A stretch of 64,000 nt of DNA, from NCBI RefSeq assembly GCF_038594945.1, contig NZ_JBCFYD010000002.1, positions 1,364,001 to 1,428,000 of the forward strand, in the 5' to 3' direction. Below the pieces are notes generated by a model. It made no database searches. It had not been told where the DNA came from and saw only the letters and a program-made list of their open reading frames with translations. Positions within the stretch are counted from its first letter, which is position 1. Every line of letters starts with the position of its first letter. A program made the translations under genes and the position numbers. Shown one piece after another: positions 37,815-46,594 of this stretch. This DNA is from Fodinibius sp. Rm-B-1B1-1 (lineage in GTDB: Bacteria > Bacteroidota > Rhodothermia > Balneolales > Balneolaceae).

Positions 37815-39296
37815 ATGACTAATATCAAAGTACATAAAAAGAGTGCCCAGCAAACCTTTCTGCAATTCTTTCTTCTGATCTCTATTCTGTGGGGACTGCC
37901 TCAACTAACCGCTGCACAAAACCTCGTCGATATTTTAGAAGCGGATCAAATTCAGGGGGGACAATTCAAAGGTGATCGGGTTCAAAAAATATTGGGCAAT
38001 GTACATCTGCAGACTCAAAATATGGAAATGTACTGTGATAGCGCCTACCAGTTTGTGAATAAGGATGAGATTCGAGCCTATGGTAACATTCAGATCAATA
38101 CTGAAACGGAAAAAATTTGGGCAGACTCTCTCACTTACTACACAAATGTTGATTTTAGTCAGCTGCGTGGAAGAGTTGTTATTGAAGCTGACAGCACTAC
38201 CCTCTTTGGGAATAGCGTAGACTACCGATTTAGTACCCGGGTAGCCAATTTTTTGGACGAAATTCGCCTGGAAGATCAGCGTGGAACTCTTGTGGCTGAT
38301 TCAGGATTCTATTACCGCGAAGCCGACAGTGCTAAATTTTATGGAAACGTTCAGCTTGCCGATTCTCTGCAATACTTAGAAGGCGACTCATTGTTCAGTA
38401 ATAGAAACTCGGAATACTATGAGCTGTATGGAGATATTTTTGGAGATGATCATGAAAACGATTCAATGATCCAAGGTGAATACCTCGAAGCTGATTCCAC
38501 CGGACGGCGACTATTAGAGGGCAATGCATGGCTCCAAAGTTTTGAACAGGATACTTCCGACACAACCCAAGCTGATACGACCCATATCAGAGCCCATACC
38601 ATTTTATCACTCGAAGACCGGACACCAGTTGATACCACCGGCATTATTTTTGGATACGATAGCGTTCGAATTTGGTCTCCCACCTTTGCATCGGTTTCTG
38701 ACACCTCAAAATACACCGATAGTACCGAAACCTTTGAACTTTGGTCCAATGCTAAATCCTGGCATGAAGACGTGCAGCTTACCGGACCCTATATTGAAGC
38801 CCAAATTGTAAATGGAGATATCGATAGCCTAAAATCGTATCCCCGGCCGTTTTCGGTGCAGCAAGACACTGCCCTTGACCGGCTAAATCAAATCACAGGT
38901 GATACCCTGCATGCTGATTTCAAAGACGGGCAGCTTTGGGAGATCTATGTTTTTGGCAATTCAAAATTGCTGCGATTCACTAAAAATGAACAAGATCAAC
39001 CCGATGGAGCCGTAGATCTGACAGCTCCTAATATTCGTATCTTTTTTAGGGATGGACAACTCCATCGAATGAAGGCTATGGGGCCCGTTGATGGATCATA
39101 TCTACCAGAAAGTGACAAAACAGCCAATCGAAGACTGGATGGATTTAGTTGGAATCCAGAGCTCCGGCCCCAACGTCCCCAAACTGACATGGAGCGTCGC
39201 TTCCCTCCAATCCCCAAAAAACTTTTCTTTGAACTCCCGCGCCAATATATTCGACACCTCAAAGAAAATCACCCAACCAGCAAGTGGCTGGAATAA
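37815..39296 (+). CDS. OstA-like / LptA-related periplasmic protein
   Basis: A 493-residue exported protein (signal peptide with core FLQFFLLISILWGLP, cleavage near TAAQ) whose body is built from LptA/OstA-type beta repeats. Examples are ADQIQGGQFKGDRVQKILGNVHLQ, MYCDSAYQFVNKDEIRAYGNIQI and ADSGFYYREADSAKFYGNVQL. Bacteroidota carry this long OstA-like protein as a likely periplasmic bridge in LPS transport. A large 70-residue region rich in Asp, Thr and Ser (about 225-290) interrupts the repeats. The stop of lptC is immediately followed by the ATG. It is not LptD: there is no long barrel domain. The role is inferred from fold and neighbour. Confidence 0.85.
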   Translation: MTNIKVHKKSAQQTFLQFFLLISILWGLPQLTAAQNLVDILEADQIQGGQFKGDRVQKILGNVHLQTQNMEMYCDSAYQFVNKDEIRAYGNIQINTETEKIWADSLTYYTNVDFSQLRGRVVIEADSTTLFGNSVDYRFSTRVANFLDEIRLEDQRGTLVADSGFYYREADSAKFYGNVQLADSLQYLEGDSLFSNRNSEYYELYGDIFGDDHENDSMIQGEYLEADSTGRRLLEGNAWLQSFEQDTSDTTQADTTHIRAHTILSLEDRTPVDTTGIIFGYDSVRIWSPTFASVSDTSKYTDSTETFELWSNAKSWHEDVQLTGPYIEAQIVNGDIDSLKSYPRPFSVQQDTALDRLNQITGDTLHADFKDGQLWEIYVFGNSKLLRFTKNEQDQPDGAVDLTAPNIRIFFRDGQLHRMKAMGPVDGSYLPESDKTANRRLDGFSWNPELRPQRPQTDMERRFPPIPKKLFFELPRQYIRHLKENHPTSKWLE

Positions 39297-39310
39297 TTTT
39301 TTAGAAGCAT

Positions 39311-39344
39311 AAACATAGGATATCTCAAAGAGTATCCTATGTTT
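39311..39344. terminator. Bidirectional stem-loop between convergent genes
   Basis: AAACATAGGATA and TATCCTATGTTT form a perfect 12-bp stem with a 10-base loop, between the OstA-like gene and the EF-G-like gene. The flanking T-run is short (TTT then AATAAC), so termination is likely but weaker than at the other convergent sites. Confidence 0.6.
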
Positions 39345-39350
39345 AATAAC

Positions 39351-41477
39351 TTAAGCCTCTTGCACCTGCATTGTTTCTTCCATCACACGCTGCTGGATAT
39401 CATACGGTACTTGATCGTAATGCGAAAAGGAACGACTATATCGAGCACTACCCTGCGTCATCGATTTGAGTCGGGTGGCATAGTGATCAAGCTCTTCCAA
39501 TGGCACCTGGGCTTTGATTTTCTGTATAGATCCCTCCGAATCCATACCCAGAATCTGTCCACGACGAGTACTGATATCACTCATCACATCACCCATGAAA
39601 TTAGCGGGAACGGTCACCTCTATCGTATAGATAGGCTCCATCAACTTGGGATTCGCTTTCAAAAATCCATCCTTGAAAGCCATGAGCGCGGCCGTACGAA
39701 ATGCAGCATCATTGGAATCGACTGAGTGCATATCCCCATCATAAACCGAGATACGAAGATCCCGAACCCGGCAATTGCTGAGCGGCCCGGCCTCCATCTT
39801 TTCCATGATACCTTTGAGAATAGCCGGCATAAAACGATTATCAATAACACCACCTACAATGCAGTTCCTGAAGATTAGTTTTCCACCCCATTCCAGATCA
39901 ATCTCTTGCACATCACGTACTTTCAGATCACTGTGTTCCTCCATATTTTCCGTAAGTGGCTCTATTAACATTGAAACGGCCCCATATTGTCCCGCTCCGC
40001 CCGACTGTTTTTTGTGCTTATATTCCGTACGTACAGCTTTGGTGATGGTCTCGCGATAAGGAATCCGTGGCTGGACAAACTCCAGCTCCAAGTTAAACCG
40101 TGTTTCCAAGGCGTACTTAATTACTGCCAAGTGTTCTTCGCCTTGTCCATGCACAATAACCTGCTTTAGTTCCTGGCTATGCTCAATTTGCATGGAAGGG
40201 TCTTCGCGCTGGAGCTGATGCAAGGCATTACCTAACTTATCTTCCTCACCATCATGTTTAAGCCTAATCGCTGTGCGAATGATAGGTTCGGGGAAATGAA
40301 TAGGTTCAATTTTAATATCTCGATCCTTACTATGAAGCGTATCATTTACCCCGGTATTTTTAAGCTTAACAGCCGCAGCTAAATCTCCAGTGGGAATTTG
40401 TGGTACCTCCTCCCGCTTGTGCCCATTAATGCCATAAAGTCCCGACAATCGTACGCCACTACCCGTACTTTCATTAATTAAATCGAGACCCGCTGTAGCT
40501 GTACCTCCATACATTTTAAAAAAGAGCATATCTCCCACATGCGACTCGGAACTGTTTTTCCAGATAAACATCAGCGGTTCACCGTTAGGATTGAGTTCCA
40601 CCGGTTCACCACCCACCGTTTTAGGCGGATTTGCTTCTAATGGATTTGGCGCCACGTTTCCGAGAAATCCCATAACCCGACCAGTACCCATATTCCGTTT
40701 GGCGCAGCAGCAAAAAAGTGGAAAGATATCCCGGTTCAATAACGACTGCTGTAATCCTTCGCGCATCTGACTCTCCGTAAGCTCCCCCTGCTCCAGGTAC
40801 AAATCCAGTAGTGTTTCGTCATTTTCCGCCACCGCCTCAACCAGCTGATTGTGCAACAGATCTGCCTGCGCTTTATGAGAATCTGGAATCGGTAACTTAT
40901 CAGGCTTGCCGCCCTTTTCAGGAAACTCGTACATCGTCATTTTCAGCACATCAATAATAGCATGGAAATCTTCGCCCTCGCTGTATGGATACTGAACAAC
41001 CACTACACCACGACCAAAATGTTCCTTAGCGGAATCCACCGCATTTTGGAAATCCGCATATTCATTATCTGGTTTGTTGACGATAAATAGTGACGGAATA
41101 TTATACTTTTCGGTGTATTTCCAATGTAATTCCGTACCAACCTCAACGCCATATTCCCCATTGAGGGCAAAAATAGCTGTATCTGCCACCCGCAGTGCTC
41201 CGGCTACCTCACCGATATAATCTGCCGTACCGGGTGTATCAATAAGATTAATTTTGCTGCCTCTCCAATCGAAATGCAACAAGCTCGAAAAAACCGATTT
41301 CCCTTTTTCACGTTCAATGTCATGGTAATCCGACGACGTATTTTTCTGCTCAACTGAACCACGCCTCTTTTTACTTCCCGACTCAAATAACATCGTCTCG
41401 GCCAGGGTTGTTTTCCCGGAACCGGAATGTCCCAATAGTACAATATTTCTGATCTTTGATGGCTTATACACATTCAT
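39351..41477 (-). CDS. Elongation-factor-G-like GTPase (EF-G2 type paralogue)
   Basis: A 708-residue translational GTPase resembling EF-G domains I-V but not the canonical translocase. G1 is GHSGSGKTT (residues 16-24; EF-G proper has AHIDAGKTT), G3 is DTPGTADY (80-87), and G4 is NKPD (134-137; usually NKMD). In switch I the usual RGITI is replaced by EKGKSVFSS, so the key Thr is missing at its normal place. Domains IV-V are present (RIPYRETITKAV, then GQILGMDSEGSIQKIKAQVPLEEL). Such paralogues are widespread; their role is unsettled and may involve stress or recycling. GGAGGT precedes the ATG at good spacing. Divergent from ansA. Confidence 0.88.
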   Translation of the reverse strand: MNVYKPSKIRNIVLLGHSGSGKTTLAETMLFESGSKKRRGSVEQKNTSSDYHDIEREKGKSVFSSLLHFDWRGSKINLIDTPGTADYIGEVAGALRVADTAIFALNGEYGVEVGTELHWKYTEKYNIPSLFIVNKPDNEYADFQNAVDSAKEHFGRGVVVVQYPYSEGEDFHAIIDVLKMTMYEFPEKGGKPDKLPIPDSHKAQADLLHNQLVEAVAENDETLLDLYLEQGELTESQMREGLQQSLLNRDIFPLFCCCAKRNMGTGRVMGFLGNVAPNPLEANPPKTVGGEPVELNPNGEPLMFIWKNSSESHVGDMLFFKMYGGTATAGLDLINESTGSGVRLSGLYGINGHKREEVPQIPTGDLAAAVKLKNTGVNDTLHSKDRDIKIEPIHFPEPIIRTAIRLKHDGEEDKLGNALHQLQREDPSMQIEHSQELKQVIVHGQGEEHLAVIKYALETRFNLELEFVQPRIPYRETITKAVRTEYKHKKQSGGAGQYGAVSMLIEPLTENMEEHSDLKVRDVQEIDLEWGGKLIFRNCIVGGVIDNRFMPAILKGIMEKMEAGPLSNCRVRDLRISVYDGDMHSVDSNDAAFRTAALMAFKDGFLKANPKLMEPIYTIEVTVPANFMGDVMSDISTRRGQILGMDSEGSIQKIKAQVPLEELDHYATRLKSMTQGSARYSRSFSHYDQVPYDIQQRVMEETMQVQEA

Positions 41478-41643
41478 AGGCTACCTCCGTTTTAAAAGAT
41501 GTGGATATGGAAGCGGAGTTGCTCATAGACGCAAAAATAACACAAACCACGAATGGAAAGAGAGAAAGGCTGCTATGGATGTGGGTTGTGCCCATTTTGC
41601 CTCCGCTAATAGATATTGTTTTGGTAAGTAAGGCAAAAAAAGA

Positions 41644-41672
41644 TTTGAACTCAATACTTTGTTGTAAATTTG
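41644..41672 (+). promoter_or_regulatory. ansA: Candidate Bacteroidota-type promoter for ansA
   Basis: TTTG (41644-41647), a 17-base spacer and TAAATTTG (41665-41672) fit the Bacteroidota consensus. The -7 box lies 43 bases before the ansA ATG. Confidence 0.4.
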
Positions 41673-41715
41673 GTAACATTAGCACCGAATATAATCCCAC
41701 ATAAAATTGTGCTGC

Positions 41716-42714
41716 ATGAAAGACATTTTGCTTATCCAGACCGGCGGGACGATTGCCATGGATATCAGCGAAGACCAAAAACCCACTCTGAATTCCGAGA
41801 AATGGACACAGCTGATGTATCAGGCCATCCCCGAACTCGAAGAAATTGCTAATATCACCGCGGAGCGGCTCTTTTTCGAAGACAGCTCAGACATCCACAA
41901 AAAACATTGGGCAACACTGGCCAAATTTATTGAAGACAGCTATGAGGATTATGATGGGTTTGTAATTCTACATGGTACCGATACCATGGCATATACCGGG
42001 TCAGCCCTGTCTTTTTCGCTGCAGGGGTTAAACAAGCCCATTATTCTAACCGGTAGCCAAGTGCCAATGAGTAATATCCGCAGCGATGCGCGCCGGAATC
42101 TTGTCAATGCTATTGAGATGGCCACCCTGCCCCTGCCCGAAGTTGCAATCTGCTTCAACGATTTTGTGTACCGTGGCAACCGGGCGACGAAAATGAGTAT
42201 TGGTGATTTTGATGCTTTTGCCTCTCCCAATTATCCTCCACTGGCCGAAATTGGATTAAATATCAAACTGCGCGATCACATTCTTCCCGCATCAAATTCG
42301 CTGTCGGTAGCTACCAACTTTTCGGATAAAGTTTTCCTCTTAAAAATATATCCAAACCTAAATCCCGAGTTTTTACAGCAAATTAATTTTGATGATACCC
42401 GTGCCTTAATTGTCGAAGCCTTTGGAAGCGGCAATTTTCCCATTCACGGCCGACAAAACCTGCTTCCATTCTTCGAACAGTGCCTCGAAAATGATATTTT
42501 GCTTATTATCACCTCGCAAGCAGCCTACGATGCGGTGGATCTAAGCAATTACGAAAGTGGCCGAAAAGCTATGGAGCTTGGTGCCCTTAGCGCCCGTGAT
42601 ATGACAACCGAAGCAACGCTCACAAAAATAATGTATCTTTTTGCCAAGCATGACGATACTGATACCATAATCAAACAATTTAATGCCAACATCGTTGGTG
42701 AAATGACCGAATAA
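41716..42714 (+). CDS. ansA: L-asparaginase, type I
   Basis: Hydrolyses asparagine to aspartate and ammonia; the lack of a signal peptide points to the cytoplasmic type. Active-site motif 1 is QTGGTIAM with Thr12, and motif 2 is FVILHGTDTMAYT with Thr88-Asp89. The family stretch KPIILTGSQVPMSNIRSDARRNLVNAI is present. I use ATG at 41716 (332 residues); the frame opens at TTG 41707. The stop is followed 2 bases later by the exonuclease start, so the two are cotranscribed. Confidence 0.95.
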   Translation: MKDILLIQTGGTIAMDISEDQKPTLNSEKWTQLMYQAIPELEEIANITAERLFFEDSSDIHKKHWATLAKFIEDSYEDYDGFVILHGTDTMAYTGSALSFSLQGLNKPIILTGSQVPMSNIRSDARRNLVNAIEMATLPLPEVAICFNDFVYRGNRATKMSIGDFDAFASPNYPPLAEIGLNIKLRDHILPASNSLSVATNFSDKVFLLKIYPNLNPEFLQQINFDDTRALIVEAFGSGNFPIHGRQNLLPFFEQCLENDILLIITSQAAYDAVDLSNYESGRKAMELGALSARDMTTEATLTKIMYLFAKHDDTDTIIKQFNANIVGEMTE

Positions 42715-42716
42715 TT

Positions 42717-43430
42717 ATGTTTTTTGTTTTTGATGTCGAGACTGTCCCCGATTTTGAATTTGTTCGCCAGGTGATTGACGATCCCTTAGAGGATGAAGAT
42801 GAGTTACTTATCCAGGCCAGTGAAGATTTGGCTCGGAATTCTTCCGGCTTTTTGCCTCCCATGTATCACCGCATGATTTCGTGGGTGGGATTGTGGATCG
42901 AAAACAACGGTGTACCCAAACAGAAAGTGGGCTGGAATGGCACTGATGAAAAAGAAGGACTTGAAGAACTTTTTGACGCCCTAAGTACTTATAAAGATTT
43001 TGGATTGGTCCACCATAACGGGCGCGGATTTGATCTGCCATTGCTTACCTATCGTGCACTCAAATATGGCCTTCAAATGCCAAAACGCCTAAACCATTAC
43101 GAAATCAAATATCGCTACAGTGACGACAATGTTGATCTACTGGATGAATTCAGTAACTATGGAGCAAGCTCATGGCCAAAACTCAAGCATTTAGGCTATC
43201 TTATTGACATCCCTTTTAAGCAAACCGGCGAAGGCAACGAAGTACTCAAAATGTTTCGCGAGGATAAGCTGGACGAAATTGAGCATTACTGCTATGAAGA
43301 TGTAATGGCTACCTATGTCGTATGGCTTCATCTAAAATATACCGTCGGCGATATTACTAAGGAGCTCTTTGATAATCTCAACGATCGTGCCATGAATAAG
43401 CTAAAGGATATTCAGGGGATTGAGAAGTAA
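42717..43430 (+). CDS. 3'-5' exonuclease, DNA polymerase B exo-like (DEDD fold)
   Basis: A 237-residue predicted exonuclease of the RNase H-like DnaQ fold, PolB-like branch. Exo I is FDVETVPD (Asp6, Glu8), Exo II is LVHHNGRGFDLPLL (Asn101, Asp106), and Exo III is the tyrosine-type motif HYCYEDVMATYVV. These four acidic positions and the Tyr are what catalysis needs, so activity is likely. The substrate (DNA or RNA) is not evident. It follows ansA directly. It is the last gene before the AT-rich glycosyltransferase insert. Confidence 0.88.
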   Translation: MFFVFDVETVPDFEFVRQVIDDPLEDEDELLIQASEDLARNSSGFLPPMYHRMISWVGLWIENNGVPKQKVGWNGTDEKEGLEELFDALSTYKDFGLVHHNGRGFDLPLLTYRALKYGLQMPKRLNHYEIKYRYSDDNVDLLDEFSNYGASSWPKLKHLGYLIDIPFKQTGEGNEVLKMFREDKLDEIEHYCYEDVMATYVVWLHLKYTVGDITKELFDNLNDRAMNKLKDIQGIEK

Positions 43431-43523
43431 AAAATACTATTGGTACTGTTCAATGTGTCTTTAAATCCAATAGGGTGGAGATAGAGGTAATTTAAATTAC
43501 TACATTCTAAAACTAACCACCTC

Positions 43524-44369
43524 ATGTTAATGTACAAACCATCAAAAGAGGCTATTTCAATATCTGAAAATGACCATAAACGTTCTGATAAAGTTTGCGA
43601 CTTTATAAAAACATATAAAGGTAATTCAATAGCCAAAGGAACTATCCCTAAAATAATTATTCAATATTGGGACAATCCAAAGCAAATTCCTAAAGATGTA
43701 AACAAATGTGTTAAGACGTGGGATAAACTTGATTCAAAAGACTATAAGCATTTGTTATTCAATGATTATAGTGCACGAAAACTTATTGCCAATAAGTTTA
43801 ACCAACGTCATGTTAAAGCCTATGATCACTGTTATCATCCTGCTATGAAAAGTGATTATTTCCGTCTTTGCTTCATTCACTCATATGGTGGATGCTATAT
43901 TGATACGGATGATGCTTATTGTGGAACAAATATTGAGCATCTTTTCAATGATGCACGTTTAAAGTTACAACCTCTTTGTTACGATGTTTCAACCAATAGC
44001 ATGGTTGACCCAAACAAGTTTACCAAACCAAAACAATATTCTACAAACTGGATTTTCTATTTCAACAACAATCCAATAATTGCTCCTCCCAAAAATCCCA
44101 TAATCCAATATGCGTTAAAAAGAGCAACTGATATTTTGCTTAAACCTAACCATGATAACCTACCTGATATCCAGTCGACAACTGGACCAGGTAATCTAAC
44201 TGCAAGCGTTGTTGCCCAGATGACTACTAGTAATTCCTATGAAGTTGAAACGCATTTCAGGGTGCTAACAAATTGGGCAAACTATATTGATACTATCTGG
44301 TCACTTAGATATAGGAACGACAATAGAAATTGGCGACTATCAAATAAAAAAAACTTTTATAGAGAGTAA
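43524..44369 (+). CDS. GT32-like glycosyltransferase
   Basis: A 281-residue enzyme resembling the glycosyltransferase family 32 sugar-binding/DXD group (OCH1- and capsule-type). After a short N-terminal part comes IPKIIIQYWDNPKQIP, the usual family opening. Then SDYFRLCFIHSYGGCYIDTDD holds the DXD motif (Asp127-Thr-Asp129) that binds the metal and nucleotide sugar. TGPGNLTASVV is another family feature. No membrane segment, so cytoplasmic. Base composition is clearly more AT-rich than in neighbouring genes, with AAA, AAT and ATT codons favoured. Donor and acceptor are unknown. It precedes the GT25/GH16 gene by 26 bases and is likely cotranscribed with it. Confidence 0.85.
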   Translation: MLMYKPSKEAISISENDHKRSDKVCDFIKTYKGNSIAKGTIPKIIIQYWDNPKQIPKDVNKCVKTWDKLDSKDYKHLLFNDYSARKLIANKFNQRHVKAYDHCYHPAMKSDYFRLCFIHSYGGCYIDTDDAYCGTNIEHLFNDARLKLQPLCYDVSTNSMVDPNKFTKPKQYSTNWIFYFNNNPIIAPPKNPIIQYALKRATDILLKPNHDNLPDIQSTTGPGNLTASVVAQMTTSNSYEVETHFRVLTNWANYIDTIWSLRYRNDNRNWRLSNKKNFYRE

Positions 44370-44395
44370 TAACTAAAATTCGGCAATTATATATA

Positions 44396-46558
44396 ATGAA
44401 CTTATCAAAATCACCAGGCAAGATATTCAATTTTCTATATCGATGGTTTTTAAGGGGAAGATGGTTAATGGGCAAAAAGAAATGTAAAACATTCGGTAAA
44501 ATGAATGGTGATAATTCACAAAAAAGAATTGAACAAATCTATGTAATTAACTTAGATCGACAACCGCAACGTTGGAAACAAACTATCCAAGAACTATCAA
44601 ATATTCTTGATTCAAATGACAAACCATTAAGTGATCTTACAACTCGTATTTCAGCTATCGATGCCAGCCAGTTTGATAAATCTATGGATATTGATGTAGT
44701 TAATCGAACCTATACACTTGGTGATCAACTATTTGTGGAACCCCGCCAAACATTGCCTTCCCAATTGGACCTTGACAAGCAAATCGAAATGACAGAACAA
44801 GAAATTGCTGTTGCACAATCTCATATTAAGACTTGGAGGAAAATTGCTAACGGAAACGACAAATATGCCTTAGTCCTTGAAGATGATGTTGGAATTCGTC
44901 TCAATTTCGCAAATTATGTTGATCAGATATGGCAACAAATTTGCTCATATCAAGATAAATCTTCCTTATTCGATATTCTCTATTTATCTTATAAAGAGGT
45001 AGAAAATGGCGCAGAGAAGCACCCAATAACAAAGGATGTTTTCAAACTCTTCCGAGGCCTATGGTTTCTATCTGGTTATGTAATATCAAAAAAGGGGGCG
45101 AAAAAATTACTGGACTTCCTCCCAATTTGTGGACCTGTCGATCTTTGGATCAACCATAAGTTTAATGAGATTACTGCTTTGACTGCCTCAGAATCTGTAA
45201 TTTTTCAACGTATGGACCAAAACTCGGAAAATTCCTATTCTGTTCTACCTGCCCTTTCAGAAATTGGTGTTCTCAACAATGAAGCGCCCAGTTTATTTCA
45301 AGCACCATCTTTGGTAAAACCTATATTCGCCATAGGTACCAAAAACTCAGGACTGACCTCACTCTCGATGGCTTTATCTATGTTAGGATATAGGTGTTGC
45401 AGCGATCTTGACGATTTACCTAATGAGGAAAAAAACAAGCTAATATCGAAGGGTAAGCCACGAATATTTGATGCTTATGTAAACATCGGGTTCGTAGAAA
45501 AATATCTTAGTAAACTTTCAAAACTTTATCCAGAAGCCAAATTAATTATAGCAATTGACAGTGGTTCGAATATAGACATTTCAAAATATATTGACGGATG
45601 GTCAGAACGTTTCTTAGTCTTGCCTTCTACTGAACAAAGAAAATGGAAATTACTATGTGAGTTTCTAGGTACTGTCCCACCAGCATCTCCTTACCCATCA
45701 TTACCAGAGAAAGGAAAACGCATGATCTCTCAACATAATAGAAAGAGATCAAAAAAGAATTCCTCTGTGCAAAAGCTTAAGTCTGACTCCTTACCTTGGA
45801 TAGTTTCATCAAAAAATGGATGGAACGGTATCCCCTTAAATACAGAATTGAAAAGCTCATTTGCTACTAGCAAAAATAGTATTAGAATTTCTAGTAATTT
45901 TGACCAATTAGATAAGTCTACATGGTTTCTTCGAGAGGATACCTTTCCTGGAAACTTAGCCTTATTTAAACCATCTAACATCTACTTGAATAATGATGCC
46001 CCCACAGAAATTTATGTTAGACAAGAAAATATGAAGGTTAGAAACTACAGTTCAGGAGCTCTTACGACTCATACGGAATTTCTATTTGGTCGTTTTGAGG
46101 CCATTCTTAAACCACCTAAAACAACTGGTCTTATCACTGGCTTGTTTTTGCATCGCAACTCTCCAAGACAAGAAGTTGATATAGAATTTCTTGGTAAATA
46201 TCCGCAAAAATTATTACTAAATGTCTTTTATAACCCAGGTGATGAGGGAGCGCGATTCGATTATGGATATAGAGGAACACCAATTTTAGTAAACTTAGGA
46301 TTTGATGTAACTAATGACTTTCATTCTTATGCTATCGAATGGGAACCAGATGAATTAAGATGGTTTGTTGATGATCAACTCATTCACAGACGTGTTAATT
46401 GGAATCCAACACCAATACCTCACCTTCCAATGAAATTTCATGTAAACCATTGGCCCTCAAAGTCACGTGAATTAGCAGGCAAGTTATCAAATAAATCTCT
46501 TCCTTCATCTACGTTATTAAAGTCAGTTGAATTAGCTACTTCTCAAATGAACTGCTAA
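44396..46558 (+). CDS. Three-part protein: GT25 glycosyltransferase + sulfotransferase-like + GH16 domain
   Basis: 720 residues in three segments. (1) About 45-285: LPS-type family 25 glycosyltransferase, with IEQIYVINLDRQPQRW, TEQEIAVAQSHIKTWRKI, LVLEDDVGI (about 159-167) and WFLSGYVISKKGAKKLLDF. (2) About 307-440: sulfotransferase-like P-loop region, FAIGTKNSGLTSLSMALSMLG resembling the PAPS-binding loop of bacterial sulfotransferases, then YPEAKLIIAI and WKLLCEFLGTVPPASPYPS. It looks shortened and may not be active. (3) About 470-700: GH16-like jellyroll with catalytic-type motif EVDIEFLG (Glu593, Asp595, Glu597), then HSYAIEWEPDELRWFVDDQLI and FHVNHWP. There is no signal peptide, although GH16 enzymes are normally exported. 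The AT-rich base composition matches the gene before it. The fusion is in one unbroken frame. Domain calls are by motif; substrate unknown. Confidence 0.8.
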   Translation: MNLSKSPGKIFNFLYRWFLRGRWLMGKKKCKTFGKMNGDNSQKRIEQIYVINLDRQPQRWKQTIQELSNILDSNDKPLSDLTTRISAIDASQFDKSMDIDVVNRTYTLGDQLFVEPRQTLPSQLDLDKQIEMTEQEIAVAQSHIKTWRKIANGNDKYALVLEDDVGIRLNFANYVDQIWQQICSYQDKSSLFDILYLSYKEVENGAEKHPITKDVFKLFRGLWFLSGYVISKKGAKKLLDFLPICGPVDLWINHKFNEITALTASESVIFQRMDQNSENSYSVLPALSEIGVLNNEAPSLFQAPSLVKPIFAIGTKNSGLTSLSMALSMLGYRCCSDLDDLPNEEKNKLISKGKPRIFDAYVNIGFVEKYLSKLSKLYPEAKLIIAIDSGSNIDISKYIDGWSERFLVLPSTEQRKWKLLCEFLGTVPPASPYPSLPEKGKRMISQHNRKRSKKNSSVQKLKSDSLPWIVSSKNGWNGIPLNTELKSSFATSKNSIRISSNFDQLDKSTWFLREDTFPGNLALFKPSNIYLNNDAPTEIYVRQENMKVRNYSSGALTTHTEFLFGRFEAILKPPKTTGLITGLFLHRNSPRQEVDIEFLGKYPQKLLLNVFYNPGDEGARFDYGYRGTPILVNLGFDVTNDFHSYAIEWEPDELRWFVDDQLIHRRVNWNPTPIPHLPMKFHVNHWPSKSRELAGKLSNKSLPSSTLLKSVELATSQMNC

Positions 46559-46594
46559 AAAAAACTATTCAGGCTAAAGTTTCTATTGGAATAA

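Noticed and set aside
41478-41715. AGCGGAG / CTCCGCT inverted repeat about 90 bases apart upstream of EF-G
   Set aside because: Short arms with a long loop; likely chance or a weak remnant, not enough to call a feature.
44396-46558. Two genes with a missed stop between the GT25 part and the GH16 part
   Set aside because: The reading frame is continuous and I see no internal start with a ribosome site near the domain borders.
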